DNA from: Solanum dulcamara
Taxonomy: Eukaryota; Streptophyta; Magnoliopsida; Solanales; Solanaceae
DNA: 64,000 nt
Direction: 5' to 3'
Assembly (NCBI RefSeq): GCF_947179165.1
Contig: NC_077242.1
Span: 30,792,097-30,856,096, forward strand
Positions 10,242-22,374 of this stretch are shown one piece after another. How positions within the stretch are numbered: the first letter of the stretch is position 1; every line of letters begins with the position of its first letter. The translations under genes and the position numbers were made by a program. Below the pieces are notes generated by a model that saw nothing but the letters and a program-made list of their open reading frames with translations, was not told the DNA's origin and did not search any database.

Positions 10242-13200
10242 ATGGATAAAAGTTGGTTGAATATTAGGAATAGAGTTGACCAAAAATATAGAGATGGAGT
10301 AGAAGGTTTTTTTAATTGGGCATTCAGTCAAGCCAAGGTGAACAGTATGATTTGATGTCCTTGTAAAGGATGTATGAACACTGTGTTTAAGCTAAGAATT
10401 GATATAAGAGTAGACTTATTGGAGAAGGGATTTTGGGATTCTTATAAGGTGTGGGACTTGCATGGAGAAGTGTTGGTTAGAGTTGAAAATTCTAATGTCG
10501 CACTTAATGATGAAGTAGAAGTTGATAGCGCTGAAGAGGATGACATTACTCAAATGATCCATGATGCTTGTGGATATATGAATCTGGATAATAATGCTAC
10601 TTATTCGGAGGGAAATGAAGAGCCAAATATGCATGCTACAAAGTTCTACAAATTGTTAGAAGATGGTAAGACAGAACTTTATCCTGGTTGCACAAAAGTC
10701 TCAAAGTTGTCTTTTGTTGTTAAATTACTTCACTTGAAGTCACTTAACCATTGGAGCAATAAATCGATGGATGAGTTATTAAGGTTCTTTAAAAAAGTTC
10801 TTCCCGAGGGATTATTTGTACCTAGTTCTTTCTATGAAGCAAAGAAAGTTCTTCGTGACCTAGGCTTGGGATATACCAAAATAGATGCATGCCAGAATGA
10901 TTGAATTTTATATTGGAGCAATTATGTCAATGCTCAATCATGTCCTAAGTGTGGCAAGTCTAGATGGTAGTCAGTAAAACCCAAAGGCAAGAAAGTAGCT
11001 CATAAAGTGTTGCGATATTTTCCAATCAAACCAAGGCTTCAAAGATTATACATGACAAAAGAGAAATCAAAAAAGATGAGGTGGCACAAGGAGGAGAATA
11101 TTGATGACGGTGTCATGCGTCATCCATCTGACTCAATAGAATGGAAATCTTTCAATGAGCGTCATCCTACTTTTTTAGCTGAGTTAAGAAATGTGCGATT
11201 AGGTTTAGCAAGTGATGGGTTTCAACCTTTTGGAAATATGAGTTCCAATCATAGTATATGGCATGTCGTTCTAGTTACATATAATTTGCCACCATGGGAT
11301 TGCATGAAAGATCCATATTTCATGATGACACTTCTTATTCCAGGACCTAAGTCTCCAGGGAATGATATTGATGTATATTTACAACCAATGATTGATGAGT
11401 TGAAGGAATTATGGGATGGGGTGGAGACTTATGATGCACACTCAAAATCTAATTTTCTTATGCGTGTGGCTCTGCTCTGGACGATTAATGACTTTCCAGC
11501 ATATGGAAACCTTTCAGGATGGTCAACTAAAGGCAAGCTTGCATGTCCTTGTTGCCATAAAGACACACAATCAATTTCCTTATGCAACAAATTGTGTTAT
11601 ATGGGGCATCGTTGCTTCCTTCCCATGAACCATCCATGGCGTAAAAATAGGATGTTATTTGATGGGAAAGTGGAAATGGGGATCGCACCTAGCCCTTTAA
11701 TAGGTGATGAAGCACTTATGCAATTACATGAGTTGGGCAATGTGAGTTTTGGTAAAGTGCAAAAGCGAAAGCGTAATGTTTCTAACAATGCTTATAATTG
11801 GAAGAAGAAAAGTATATTTTTTCAATTACCTTATTGGAAGAGTCTTAAGTTAAGACATAACCTTGATGTGATGCACATAGAAAGAAATGTATCCGACAAT
11901 ATTTTATCAACTGTGATGAGTATGGTTGGTAAGATAAAGGACACATTGAAAAGTAGATATGATTTGGTGGACCTTGGTATTAGGCAAGGGTTGCATCCAA
12001 TTGAGGACGGGGATAATATTTTGTTGCCGGCAGCTTGCTATGCATTGTCCCCTCAAGAGAAGTTGAAGTTATGCAATTTCTTAGCTAATTTCAAGGTTCC
12101 AGATGCCTTTTCATCAAATATTTCAAGGTGTGTTAATGTACTTGAAAAAACAATACATGGATTGAAGTGTCATGATCATTATGTATTATTGCAAGATATT
12201 TTATCTGTAGCTATACGTGGTTTGTTACCTAAGGAAGTGTGTGAACCAATTATAGCCTTAGGTAAATTTTTCAAGAATCTATATGCTAAGTGCCTGAAAA
12301 TTGAAGATCTTGATATCCTAGAAGCTGAAATTCCTATCATATTATGCAAACTTCAAATGGTTTTTCCTCCGACATTTTTTGATATCATGATTCATTTGCC
12401 AATACACTTGGCAAGAGAGGCAAAACTTGGTGGACCAGTTCAATACCGGGATATGTACCCTATTGAGAGGTAACATCTTATTTTATATATTGAAAACCAA
12501 TATTTTTAAACTATCATATTCTATAACTCTATTGATGAGAAATCTATATGTAGGTATTTGCGAACACTTAAGGGAGATGTTCGCAACCCAGGTCATCCAG
12601 AAGGTTCAATTGTTGAAGGTCATATGGCAAGGGAAAACCTTACGTTTTACTCACGATATTTAAAAAATATCTCAACCAAGTTCAATCAACCAACAAGAAA
12701 TGATGATGGATTTGAATTACATGGTGGTATGTCTATATTTAAATTAAGTGGGCAAACAAAAGGGGCTTCAGTGCGAAAGAAACTACCTCATTATACGTTC
12801 AACCAAGCATGTATATATGTTCTTCAAAATTGCGAAGAGGTTTCAAAATTTATGGAGTAAGTATCTTATTAATTCAAATATAATTTCACATTAAGATAAT
12901 TTAAGTAATCTTAACCAACACAAAATGTAGGGAATACATGAGAGAGATTGAAATACAAGGTTCAACGAGATCTCATGGGATGCATAATAATGAGTTTATT
13001 GATTGGTTTTGTGCACGTGTAAGTGTTCACTAAAACAACACTTTACTATTAGTGTTGGCATATCGATATGAACAAATCTTATTTGTTTTTATAGATATTT
13101 GTACTATCTGCACAAGGACGCACAACAGATGAGCTCATAAGCTTAGCCGTCGGTCCAGAACCATTGGTGCATCGATATTCAATATTTATGGTGAATGGAT

Positions 13201-13835
13201 TTAGATTTCAAACAAAAAGACTTGTGAGAAAAACACAGAACAGTGGAGTACTTGTTAGGGGAGATGATGCAGACTCTAATAAGGAGTATTATGGTGTATT
13301 GGAGGACATTTATGAGTTGCGTTATGTGGGAAACAGAAAAGTTTATCTATTCAAGTGTCATTGGTGGGATGTGGCTCGCCTAGGAAGAAGATATAAGATT
13401 GACAGTTATGGGTTTACAAGTGTGAATACTCATTGTGCTTTGAATACAAATGAGCCATTTGTGCTGGCATCTCAATCTGAGCAAGTTTTTTACTTGAATG
13501 ACACGATTGATAAAGATTGGCTCGTTGTTGTAAAGACAAATCCCCGTGACCTTTTCAGTATGCCTGAAGTTGAAGAAGAATTAATAAATGAAGAAGTTTA
13601 TCAACAAGAGGAAGTGGAATGTAATATCTTGAGTATCAATGACCAAGAAATTGATATTGCGGTGTCTTTACATAGGGATGATATTGAACCACAAACTGTT
13701 TTGTGTACCAATGATGAAGAAAATCAGGATGATGATTTTATTAATGACAATAATATAGATGTATCTGAGAATGAAGAAAGCAAAGAAGAGTTAATTGATG
13801 ATAATGATGGAGATGATAGTGATACATCCTTTTGA
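10242..13835 (+). pseudogene. TNP2-type CACTA transposase gene, four exons, three in-frame stops
   Basis: Would encode the cut-and-paste transposase. Proposed exons: 10242-12469, 12554-12856, 12931-13018 and 13095-13835. All junctions are GT-AG and phases join, giving 1119 codons. Domains in order: transposon-associated N-terminal region with CPCKGCMN (about 38-45), Transposase_21-like core (DGFQPFGNM, TLLIPGPKSPG, KLACPCCHKD, LDVMHIERNV; about 300-560), DUF4218-like region (about 620-800), DUF4216-like region (about 900-1010), and an acidic C-terminus. The ATG at 10242 follows an acceptor AG. In-frame stops lie at 10353 (TGA, where relatives usually have a basic residue), 10902 (TGA) and 10968 (TAG). 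The rest is open, so decay is recent. Pfam-style names are from recognition, not a search. Confidence 0.92.
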
Positions 13836-15859
13836 AGATTGCTTAACAGAGACGACTGTATATCTGTCTACATCTTGTTTTGATAAGTTTTTTGTATTTT
13901 ATTTTGATTAGGTTGACATAAAATTAATTCATAACGCTTGTATCTGCAACTTTATAAATATAATCAGCATTTTAAGTTTAATCAATGTGTTACATTTCCA
14001 TCAATGAGGTTATAGTTGTTAGCAAAATATCACACATTTTTTTAATTTATTAATCTAATACGTTGTTTTATGAATTGATGTTTTCTTTAGTTGGTAGATA
14101 TATGTTTTATCATTTTTAATTTCTGAATCTTATGCTTCTCCTTTTTAATCATGTTGCAGGAAATGAAAGGAACTGGACGAGGTAAAAGTGGAAGAGGTGG
14201 TATAAGAACTGGACGTGGAAATTTTCAAGGACGAGAAAGTCTTGCTGGAACTGCATCTTAGCCACAAATACCACCAAGGCAAGGACCTCTACAGACAGAA
14301 CAATCATCTAACCCAAGGCAAGGACCTCAGCAGATAAGCCAAATACCAAATGACCCTATCCAAAGAACATCTCCAGAGACACAATCATCCAGAACTCTAG
14401 AAGAAAGTGTAAGCCCCTCCCCAGAGGTTAAAACTGGTGCAGGTTAGTCCACGTCCCTAACTAGTGGTGCAGAATTATCTGTGCTTGGTCTTGGTTCTAG
14501 AAATTTAAATTTACAAGGATCTAATATACTAATGGGTGGCGTTCTGCAGCAAAGTAAATTAACTTAAAATGCTGGCAGTTTCTCTTCTTCTAGTTCTGCT
14601 AGTTCCCTTCATCTGCTAGTTTTCATACTTGACAGAGGCTTAACTAGTTTCGTTCTTTCTTGGGTGCAGATATAGACACTTATTTAATAATCTTCTTTTG
14701 ATCTGTTTCTTAAAATATATAAGCTCAAATTTTTATGTAGCTTTAAGTTGAAAAAAGAAGAGGATAATTGGTTAACAAAAGATGTTTTGGTGATAAGATG
14801 CCATGAATCTGCAAGCTTTTAGTGGAGATGCTAAGATGCCATGATTGCATATAGTTCTCAAGATCACCATATTATTGCTTTGCAATTTCTCGCATCAATA
14901 AAAAGAGAGGAAAAGGAAAATATAAATCTAAGACGATTGATATTAAAACCAAGTACGGAGGAAAAATCAATATAATTATTCCAGATGACATTGATAGAGC
15001 TGTGGGTTCTGGTGCTAGAGATATTGTTAATTACTGTGGCTTGATCATGAGGAGCAGCATCTCATTTCGAGATGGAAATTGGCAAAAGATTGTTTTAAAA
15101 CATGGAGAAGCAATGTGGTATAAGGTTAAGGTAATAAATTACTTTCCATTTTGTATTGTCTTTAAATTACTTAATTTATCAAATTTAATATTATAATGTG
15201 TTCAGGACAAATTTGAATTTTGTGGTGGACTGCGAGAACATAAGTTACAACGCTTTGTGATAAGCACTATGCAAAGACTTTTTAGGGCATGGAAAGCTCG
15301 ATTGCATAATTCTTACTCTGCCTATGATACTGATGAAGAAAGATTGTCTCATCGACCTGAGGATGTTGAGTTGGAGGACTGGAAATACCTAGTTAAGTAT
15401 TTTGGCTGTGAGAAATTCAAGGTAACTTTATTATAACCAAAACATTGTTGCCCACTCTATAATCTTAGACATATGCTTACATGGAAAACATGACATATTT
15501 CAATAGCTATCTAGACTAGCATAAATATTTTCTGATCTCTTGACTTAGTACAGGTTGTTAGTGAGAGAAACAAAAAAATAGAGAAAAATAGATAACTAAG
15601 CATTCTTGTGGGACGCGATCATTTGCAGAAGTAGAGGAAGCTACGGTGAAAACACATTTGTTCTTCTATAATTACATATACTTCTTGTTATTTATATGAT
15701 TATTTGCTTATATATTTTTTTTGTTATTGAACTATATTGTAGAGAAATCCTGAATCGGGAGAAAAAGACATATCAGATAAAGTCTGGGAGATTCAGCATA
15801 CATGTAAAAAAGACAACGGAGAACGTGTATGGTTGGATCCGCAATCCCAACAGATTCAT

Positions 15860-16942
15860 GTAATTCCCTAAAGACATTACCTTATTATCTTTTTGATCTA
15901 CTACAAGTTACTTTATTCTTTTTTTTGGAGACAACTACTTCTCAAGATAGTCATTAATTCACCTTGTCTACTTCAATATGTAATCTTTCTTCTTTGGATT
16001 TGTGGCTGTGTTTGGGCAAAACATCAGCTGTAAAGTTTCTTTGTCTATGTAAATAAACACCCTTGAAGACATGGAAATGAGAACACCATTGAGGACTTAA
16101 CTGCAGCTGCAGTTTCTGCCCCATATTTCTACAGGTTCTGAAGGTGAAGATGAGGATGACTATTGTAAGGTGTTGCAGGTTGTTGGATGCTAAAGGTTCC
16201 AAGTATGGTTGTATTGTAGATGTGTACATGGTTGTGTAGTTGAGGTATTTGTTATTGGATGTTGCAGCTCTGCAGTAAACTTAGTTGTTGATGTAGTAAT
16301 CCACTCCATTGTACCATGCTAAATCAACCTGCAGATTCTAGATGTATGCTGCAATTCGACAACAAAGTCATAAAGTGCTGCAACACTTTATTTACCTGCA
16401 CAATGGAAGCAAACAAGAGAGGAATTCCAAGTGTTGTATCAAGTGTTGCAGGTCTGCAATGTACCTGTATAGCAGAAACAGAGAAGAAATACCTACTCTA
16501 GTCCTTATCTCTAATGATAAGTTGTTTAGTCTAGGAAAGCTATAAATGAGGGACTCTCCCCTTTACAAAGGTCCTAACTATTAAATCTTCAAAGTCGATA
16601 TAACTATGAAATAGAGACATCCAAATTGAAGAAGAAGAAGTTAGAACACTAAAGCTGTAAGAAGAGTTCAAGGAGGTTGAGTTTTCTTCTTCTAAAACTT
16701 GTCATCCCTAGCTTGTCCAACTTGATGTAGCCCGTAGTTTCTTGTGGTAGTTGCTGAAAATTATAGAAATATTGTGTATGTTCAAGCATATGACTGCATT
16801 TGGACAATGTATCTGCAGGGAAGTTTGCTTCTCGGAATAGATGTTTGCATTAGAAGAAGTCCAAAAGCTGGACCAAAGAAAGTCCAAAGTTACTTTCAAT
16901 ATGTACGTTATATTTTGGTGAAATAATTAAATGTTATTGCAG
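15860..16942 (+). other. Long intron of the second CACTA gene
   Basis: Lies between a GT at 15860 and an AG at 16941-16942. It contains copy 2 of the duplicated non-coding module. Short frames on both strands (15954-16229, 16316-16545, 16708-16926) show no domains. Confidence 0.55.
16120..16820 (+). repeat. Duplicated non-coding module, copy 2 (inside CACTA)
   Basis: Repeats the ordered words of 9270-9960: 'TTGGATGTTGCAGCTCTGCAG', 'CAACCTGCAG', 'GCAATGTACCTG', 'GGGACTCTCCCCTTT', 'GCTGAAAATTATAG'. It lies within an intron, while copy 1 lies before the transposase gene. Confidence 0.65.
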
Positions 16943-17332
16943 GGTCAGCTTCAACAACTTGTTGTTGAACAACAATTTGAAGAGATCGAGCATCCCATGA
17001 CTAGGGATGAGATTTTATCATCGGTTCTCGGTGAGAGATCAGGCTATGTTCGGGGAAAAGGATATGGAAAGAAGCCTCCTAAAAAGACTCAACTACATCA
17101 GTCAGACATAGAGGCAAGTGTATCTTCGGCAATGGAAAGTATTCATCAAGAGATGCAAGCTGATATGGATCAAAAGTTACAAGAAGAACGTGAACAAATG
17201 ACTGCTGATTTAAAAAAGAATATGAAAGAAGATTTGCAGAAAAAATTAGAAAAGGAGCGTGAACACATGAAAGGTGAGGTAGACAAGATGTTCCAAGAAC
17301 AAATGGCTGCTATTATGACTAGAATGCAACAG

Positions 17333-18593
17333 GTACTTTCTCTTGCTCTTTTGGAATATAATAAATTGTTATCTTCGTGTATAAAATAGTTACATTAAAA
17401 GTTGGACTAGTTATTAGGAAAATCCAACAACTGAAATATTTTCTGGAAAGTTTTCCATGGCTTTAGAGATGCCGAATCCAACAAAGCTATGGCCTATGGC
17501 CAACAATAAGTACTTTAGTTATCAACAGTAAGTGGAAGATTGTTGGAAGTTTTTTGTGTTATCTATTTACTGGAAACTAGTGAAGGCTTCTGATAAGCTA
17601 TCAACAACCTCATCATTATCTATAGGACACTTTTGGGAAAGCTTTTCTTGGTTTCAGCCGGTGAAACTCATTTAATAAGTCACTAAGGCATGATTTTTTG
17701 TTAAGGCTTCCAGATAAAGTGCTCAAGTCTTGTGTTATTGTAGGTTTAGGTTTTTGTAAACTTTTTAGTTTCTGTGTTTCCATTTTTGGAGTCAAAATCT
17801 TGCTTCTTTTAGTTGTTACTTACAAAATATTGTTGCTTTAGCTGCTACTTTATGTTGTGAAGTATAAGGAAAAGTTAAGATTTTAGGTTGGGATATGAAG
17901 AGTAACATCCCAAGAAATATGTTCTTGGCAAGGAAAAAAGTGGTAATTTTCCTTTTCTGTAGACTAAGTACTGTTTGATGTTAAATTAGGACTCAATAGA
18001 AGCTATATGAAAAGCTCCTATCTTTAACATCCTCAGTCCTCTTTTGACTACTTTTTTACTGATTATAGGAGAAAAGGAATACTATGAAAGACAGTTTGAG
18101 ACATTGAAGTCATTCGAGGAAGTTGATATTGTTTTTCTATTTTCAGGGACAAGGTTCTTATACAATGGGGCCCAATCAAGAAGTAGTTTAAAGGCGTGCA
18201 ATGGGAGTTTTTGCTTTTTGTACTTGTATATGCAAACACGAAATGCTTTTGTTCTAATTTTGTGAGATACAATGATAACTGAAGTACTAGCTAATATGTA
18301 CGTACTCGTAAATGCTTTTGTTCTAATTTTGTGAAATACTATATATTAGATGTTTTTAATATCTATATATATACTAATTTTAGAGAATTTGTTTTTAAAA
18401 TACTAAATATTGGTCTATAGTAACGAGATGAATATTACCTTTTGCAATGACAAAAAAGTTGCCACTGATATTTAGTGGATTTTTGCGGCTGTTAATTAAT
18501 GACGTGTAGCAGCGACATAAAAGTTGATGTTAATAGTTTATACTTTTTTGCAGCGATAGGAGATGCTACTAATTAATATCAATATTTATTAGT
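17333..18593 (+). other. CACTA 3' region, no resolved gene
   Basis: Follows the coiled-coil exon. It may contain last exons or the 3' UTR of the second gene. Around 18420-18590 it passes into the GTCGC/GTGGC-rich subterminal zone. The frame at 18044-18265 has no recognised domain. Confidence 0.45.
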
Positions 18594-18973
18594 GACATAA
18601 CAGTAGCCACAGTTAGCGTATAAGCTTTTGTGGCAATTATGTCGCCACTATAGGCCATATTTTAGGAGCGACATAACAGTAGCCACAGTTAGCGTGTAAG
18701 CTTTTGTGGAAACTATGTCGCCACTATAGGTCATATTTTAGGAGCAACATAACAGTTGCCACAGTTATCGTATACGATTTTATGGCAACTATGTCGCCAC
18801 TATAGGCCATATTTTAGGAGCGACATAACAGTAGCCACAGTTAGCGTGTAAGCTTTTGTGGCAACTATGTCGCCACTATAGGTGATATTTTAGGAGCGAC
18901 ATAACAGTTGCCACAGTTATCGTATACGATTTTGAGGAAACTATGTCGCTATTATAGGTCATATTTTAGGAGC
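18594..18973 (+). repeat. Right subterminal tandem repeat, five 76-bp units
   Basis: GACATAACAG-type unit starts recur at 18594, 18670, 18746, 18822 and 18898, with a sixth partial start at 18974: an exact 76-bp spacing. Each unit holds GCGACATAACAG near its start and TGTCGCC(AC)TATAG near its end, so the GGCGAC/GTCGCC word occurs in both orientations. Two unit variants differ around the middle (GTATAAGC or GTGTAAGC versus GTATACGA), loosely alternating, which suggests expansion by copying of two-unit blocks. Confidence 0.92.
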
Positions 18974-19188
18974 GACTTTCCAAATATTTGTATTGTAAAT
19001 TATTATTTTTTGTGGCATATTTATTTATATATTGTGACGAATTATGTCGCCACAGATGGAGTTTTATTGTGGCAACATTGTTTAATCGTCACAAATAACC
19101 TTTAGTTATGGAACTACTACGAACGGAGCGATTATCGTTGCTATATACCATTAGCGGCGACTTTGGATCATTTTGTAGCGACGTTTGG

Positions 19189-19217
19189 CGCCACAATAAG
19201 TCTTATTTCTTGTAGTG
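19189..19217 (-). repeat. Right terminal inverted repeat of the CACTA element
   Basis: Perfect 29-bp inverted copy of 7635-7663, ending TTGTAGTG and followed by ATA. Confidence 0.95.
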
Positions 19218-21107
19218 ATAGATTTTTGAAGAAATTGCGCAAAACAGTAAGGTGCGTGACAAGTCCGCACCGCAGACTTGCTCGCCTCCACATCATGGAC
19301 CTGACGATGATTTTTCATGACCGAAATTAGTTTTTAGTAAGGGCATTTTAGACTTTTCTCAAATTGTTAGCTAATGAACCTAGAAGTTTTTAGGACCTAA
19401 TTCAACTCTATAAATTAACCTAAACCTCTAATTCTATTCATTCTTCTACAATTCACCTACTCAAATATTTCTCTCTCTACAAAAAACTCTCAAGGACTCC
19501 ATTGAAGACTTCAAGTAAATTCACTCAAGCTCTCCATCAAAACTCTCAAGTTATTCCAAATTAATTGGTGTTCTGACTTAAGGTATGTGGGTATTGATTC
19601 ATGGATCCTTTCATCCATGAATCCCAATCAATTTCTCAAGGTTTTCTATCAAATTAAAATATGGTATTTTATGGATTTTATGATCACTATTCCTATTGCA
19701 CGAATTTTGATTCAAATTATGATTATGAGTCTATTTTGATATAAATTGATGGTTATTGCATTAAATTGAAGATATTTTCCATGAATTCTCCTATTTTGAT
19801 CTCTAGGGTTCATGATAAAAATTTTGAGTATTTTCAATTATACTTCCAAATGATATTATCTTTATTAATTATGTATGGGCTGATATAAAGTTTATGATAA
19901 TGCATGTTTTCAAGTCAATTTCATAATTTTCAAATCAATTGATCATGCATTCATTTCTTACCATAATTTCAAGCACAAGCTATGGTCATGAATTTTCAAA
20001 GTATGAATTATGATTATGCATTTCAATTATGATATGTTTATGTATGCATGATTTGTAATGTGGAAGGACAATACCCGCATTGCACCCATGTTATAAAAAT
20101 GAGCTACGCTATGATTTTAAACCTATGATAATAGCTATGATATATGAAATTATAATTTCTATGCTATGTATGTATTCTGTGGGATTTGACTTAGCACCGA
20201 ATAGACTTGAGGTGGGGACTCAAAATATGGGGTCCTTATATAAGGTCTCTTGTCACATAACTATGTGCCACCGTAGGTATAAAAGGGATTAGAGGTGAAT
20301 ACCCAAATCTCAACGAGGTGAGTACTCGAAATATCTAGGCTTGGAGGTGAGTAGCCGAGTCTAAGAACTAGGGATGAGTACCCGGTTCACATAACCGCTT
20401 AGTGGATCCACTTAGGCATGTAGGAGTCTACCTTGGCAAGTAGTCTCTCCCTTTCATCCGATGTAGGGGCAACATTGGGATTTCATGGTATAGGTCGCAT
20501 GGTCTTATTGTCGGTTATGGTTCCTATCCCACATATGTATGATCTTTTATGTATGCTATAATTTTAAATTGTACTTTTTAAATGCTTTGGTCAATATGAT
20601 TTTTCTCATGACTTTAATTATCTCATCTTACCATGTGATTTACTTGACCATTGCACTCAATAATTTACGTTGCATGTCACGCCCACATTCTTAGTACGTT
20701 CCAATGTACTAATGCATACTTTTTGCCTACATTGTCTCATAATGTAGGGGTTGAGGTTGAAGATCATATTCGTCCACGTAGCTAGTAAGTTTTTCTATCA
20801 TGCGGTGTTTGTGGTGAGTCCTCATTCATCGGGGACTAGCCATCAAGTTGTTTACTGTTTTCAAAGACTTTTGTTATGTTTCATATTGATGGTGATCTAG
20901 GAACATGTCTTAGCCCCCGCCCATATTCATGAGTAGAGGCATCTAGTTGGATAAATGTTTTGGGTCTATGTTGTCATATGACACTCCTCAATTTCTATTC
21001 ATGGTTTAGACTCTCTGTATGCTTATGATATGTACAAGAGGCTTGGTTGGAGCCCTTCAGAGTTTCGATCGCCATGTTATGACTAGGCCCTAGGTCGGAT
21101 TGTGACA

Positions 21108-21343
21108 CTTAGAATTGGCATTAATATCTGTTGAAACTAGTAATAAACATTGTAAAATAATTAAAAATATATTTAATTACAGTTTCAATACTTCATGAGT
21201 TTACATGCTTTTGTAACCTTCTATGTTCTTGCATATAATATATTTTATACTCATACTATACATTATCATTTGAAACATTAATTTATCATTTATTATAAAG
21301 AAACCAACATCATGATATTAACTCAATTATTTTATGATAGTTT
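21108..21343 (+). other. Copia untranslated leader, right part, with TSD copy CTTAG
   Basis: 21108-21112 is the second CTTAG copy. The AT-rich stretch after it continues the copia leader left off at 7457 and runs to the gag region. No coding signal. Confidence 0.6.
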
Positions 21344-22350
21344 TCATCATGTTGAATTTGTCTTTGTGGCACTTGACATTTTGGAAAGAATTATTTGTCA
21401 TGAATACTTGATGCTGAAATTTACCTTGCCGCTAAGGGTTTTGATGATACTATAATCAAAGAAAATGAAGCATCAAGTCAGGATAAAGTGAAGACTATGA
21501 TTTTCTTTTGTCATAATCTAAATAAAAGCTTGAAGGTTGAATACTTGACAATGAAAGATCCACTTGAATTGTGAAAAGGTTTGAAAGAAAGGTATGGCCA
21601 CATTAAGGAAACGGTATTGCCAAGGGGTCGTTATGAGTTGATGCTCTTACAGTTTCAAGATTTTAAAATTATAATTAAATGTAATCTGTTATATTTAGAA
21701 TAACTTTCCAGTTGAAATTATGTAAGAAAAATATCAATGATAATGACATGTTGAAAAAGACACATACTAATTTTATGCCTCAAATATGATCTTACAAAAG
21801 CAATGCCGTGAAAGACGTTCAGAAATACTCTAAATTGATATCATGTCTTCTAGTAGTTGAGCAATATAATACCATTTTAATAAGAAATCATGAAGTTTCT
21901 CCCGCTAGAATTAAGAGAAAATAATAGGAGTCATAATAATGTGTATGGGCGTGACAAGAAAAATAGATGATATAATAATCGTCGAGGTAGTGGTATTAAT
22001 AAAAGGAAGAACAATATGGGTTCTCAAAATAATCCTTCAAGAGGCAAAGGTGATCACTGTGATAGTTATGGCCTGAAAGTTCACTGAAAAAATAATTGTC
22101 GGGCACCTCAGCAACTTATCATGCTTTATCAAATTTCTTCAAAAAAATAAAATAAAGGTGGTGCCTCCTTTTCTAATGTATGGATAAAATTATATTTTAC
22201 TCTTAAAGATGATGCTCAGGCAGGGCCATCTTAGAAATATGATGAGAATACTTAGACAAATTTGACATTGAAAGATGATGTTTTTGAAGGCCTCGATGAT
22301 ATTACTCATTTAGAAGTTAAGGACTTCTTTGGAAATCAAAAATGAAGATT
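21344..22350 (+). pseudogene. gag of the copia element
   Basis: Shifting frames give segments of the plant Ty1/copia gag (UBN2 type): 'VEFVFVALDI', 'LPLRV/AAKGFDDTII'-like, 'EASSQDKVKTMIF' and 'KDPLEL' followed by a stop and 'GLKERYGHIKETVLPRGRYE'. The nucleic-acid binding part around 21950-22110 is Arg/Asn-rich with a broken zinc knuckle (CDSYGLKVH). Many stops and frame changes. It would have formed the capsid. Confidence 0.85.
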
Positions 22351-22374
22351 GATCATTGGATTGAGAAATGAATA

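Larger units (their letters stand above)
14163..17332 (+). pseudogene. Second CACTA gene with plant transposase (Ptta/En/Spm) domain, decayed
   Basis: Start ATG at 14163 follows an acceptor (TTGCAG). The N-terminus is Gly/Arg-rich (GRGKSGRGG) then Pro/Gln-rich with TAG stops near 14259 and 14445. Recognisable coding blocks: about 14880-15130 (KRGKGKYKS to MWYKVK), 15206-15421 (CGGLREHKLQ to FGCEKFK), 15554-15645, 15743-15859 (NPESGEKDISDKVWEI) and 16943-17332 (MTRDEILSSVLGERSGYVRG, then a charged coiled coil). These match the plant Ptta/En/Spm transposase family, often beside TNP2 and equivalent to a TNPA-like regulator. The 15554 exon has an apparent one-base loss in an A run and a TAG. The start and end of the gene are approximate; the last exons after 17332 were not resolved. 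Confidence 0.8.
7635..19217 (+). mobile_element. Complete CACTA (En/Spm-type) DNA transposon, 11,583 bp
   Basis: Both ends are intact: CACTACAAGAAATAAG at the left and its reverse complement ending CTTGTAGTG at the right, identical over 29 bp, flanked by ATA. Inside are a TNP2-type transposase gene (10242-13835), a second gene with the plant Ptta/En/Spm transposase domain (14163-17332), subterminal repeats rich in TGTCGCCACTA-like words, and a non-coding module present twice. The element has autonomous structure but its genes carry stops, so it could move only with transposase supplied in trans. It is the youngest layer of its nest. The 8000-9180 stretch shows no coding signal and may be promoter or 5' leader. 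Confidence 0.95.
7458..21107 (+). mobile_element. Solo LTR of a Ty3/gypsy element, split by the CACTA transposon
   Basis: Its two parts are 7458-7634 and 19218-21107, about 2.06 kb after removal of the CACTA element and one ATA copy. It starts TGTAACATCCC and ends TTGTGACA. Perfect CTTAG duplications flank it, and there is no gag or pol, hence a solo LTR. The part after 20280 has short repeated words ('GAGTA' + 'CCG' variants, 20290-20390) and blocks shared with other gypsy LTRs in the window, such as the 'CATGGTCTTA' word. The frames at 18908-19105 and 20080-20292 are not genes. Confidence 0.87.

Noticed and set aside
10374..13835. Three or four separate host genes on the plus strand
   Set aside because: The frames join through GT-AG introns into one TNP2-type transposase inside CACTA ends; they are not host genes.
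18594..18973. CRISPR-like array
   Set aside because: The 76-bp units are contiguous tandem copies with no unique spacers, and they sit in the subterminal part of a CACTA transposon in a plant genome.
7458..21107. Complete gypsy element with internal region
   Set aside because: Only LTR sequence plus the CACTA insertion lies between the CTTAG duplications; there is no gag or pol, so it is a solo LTR.
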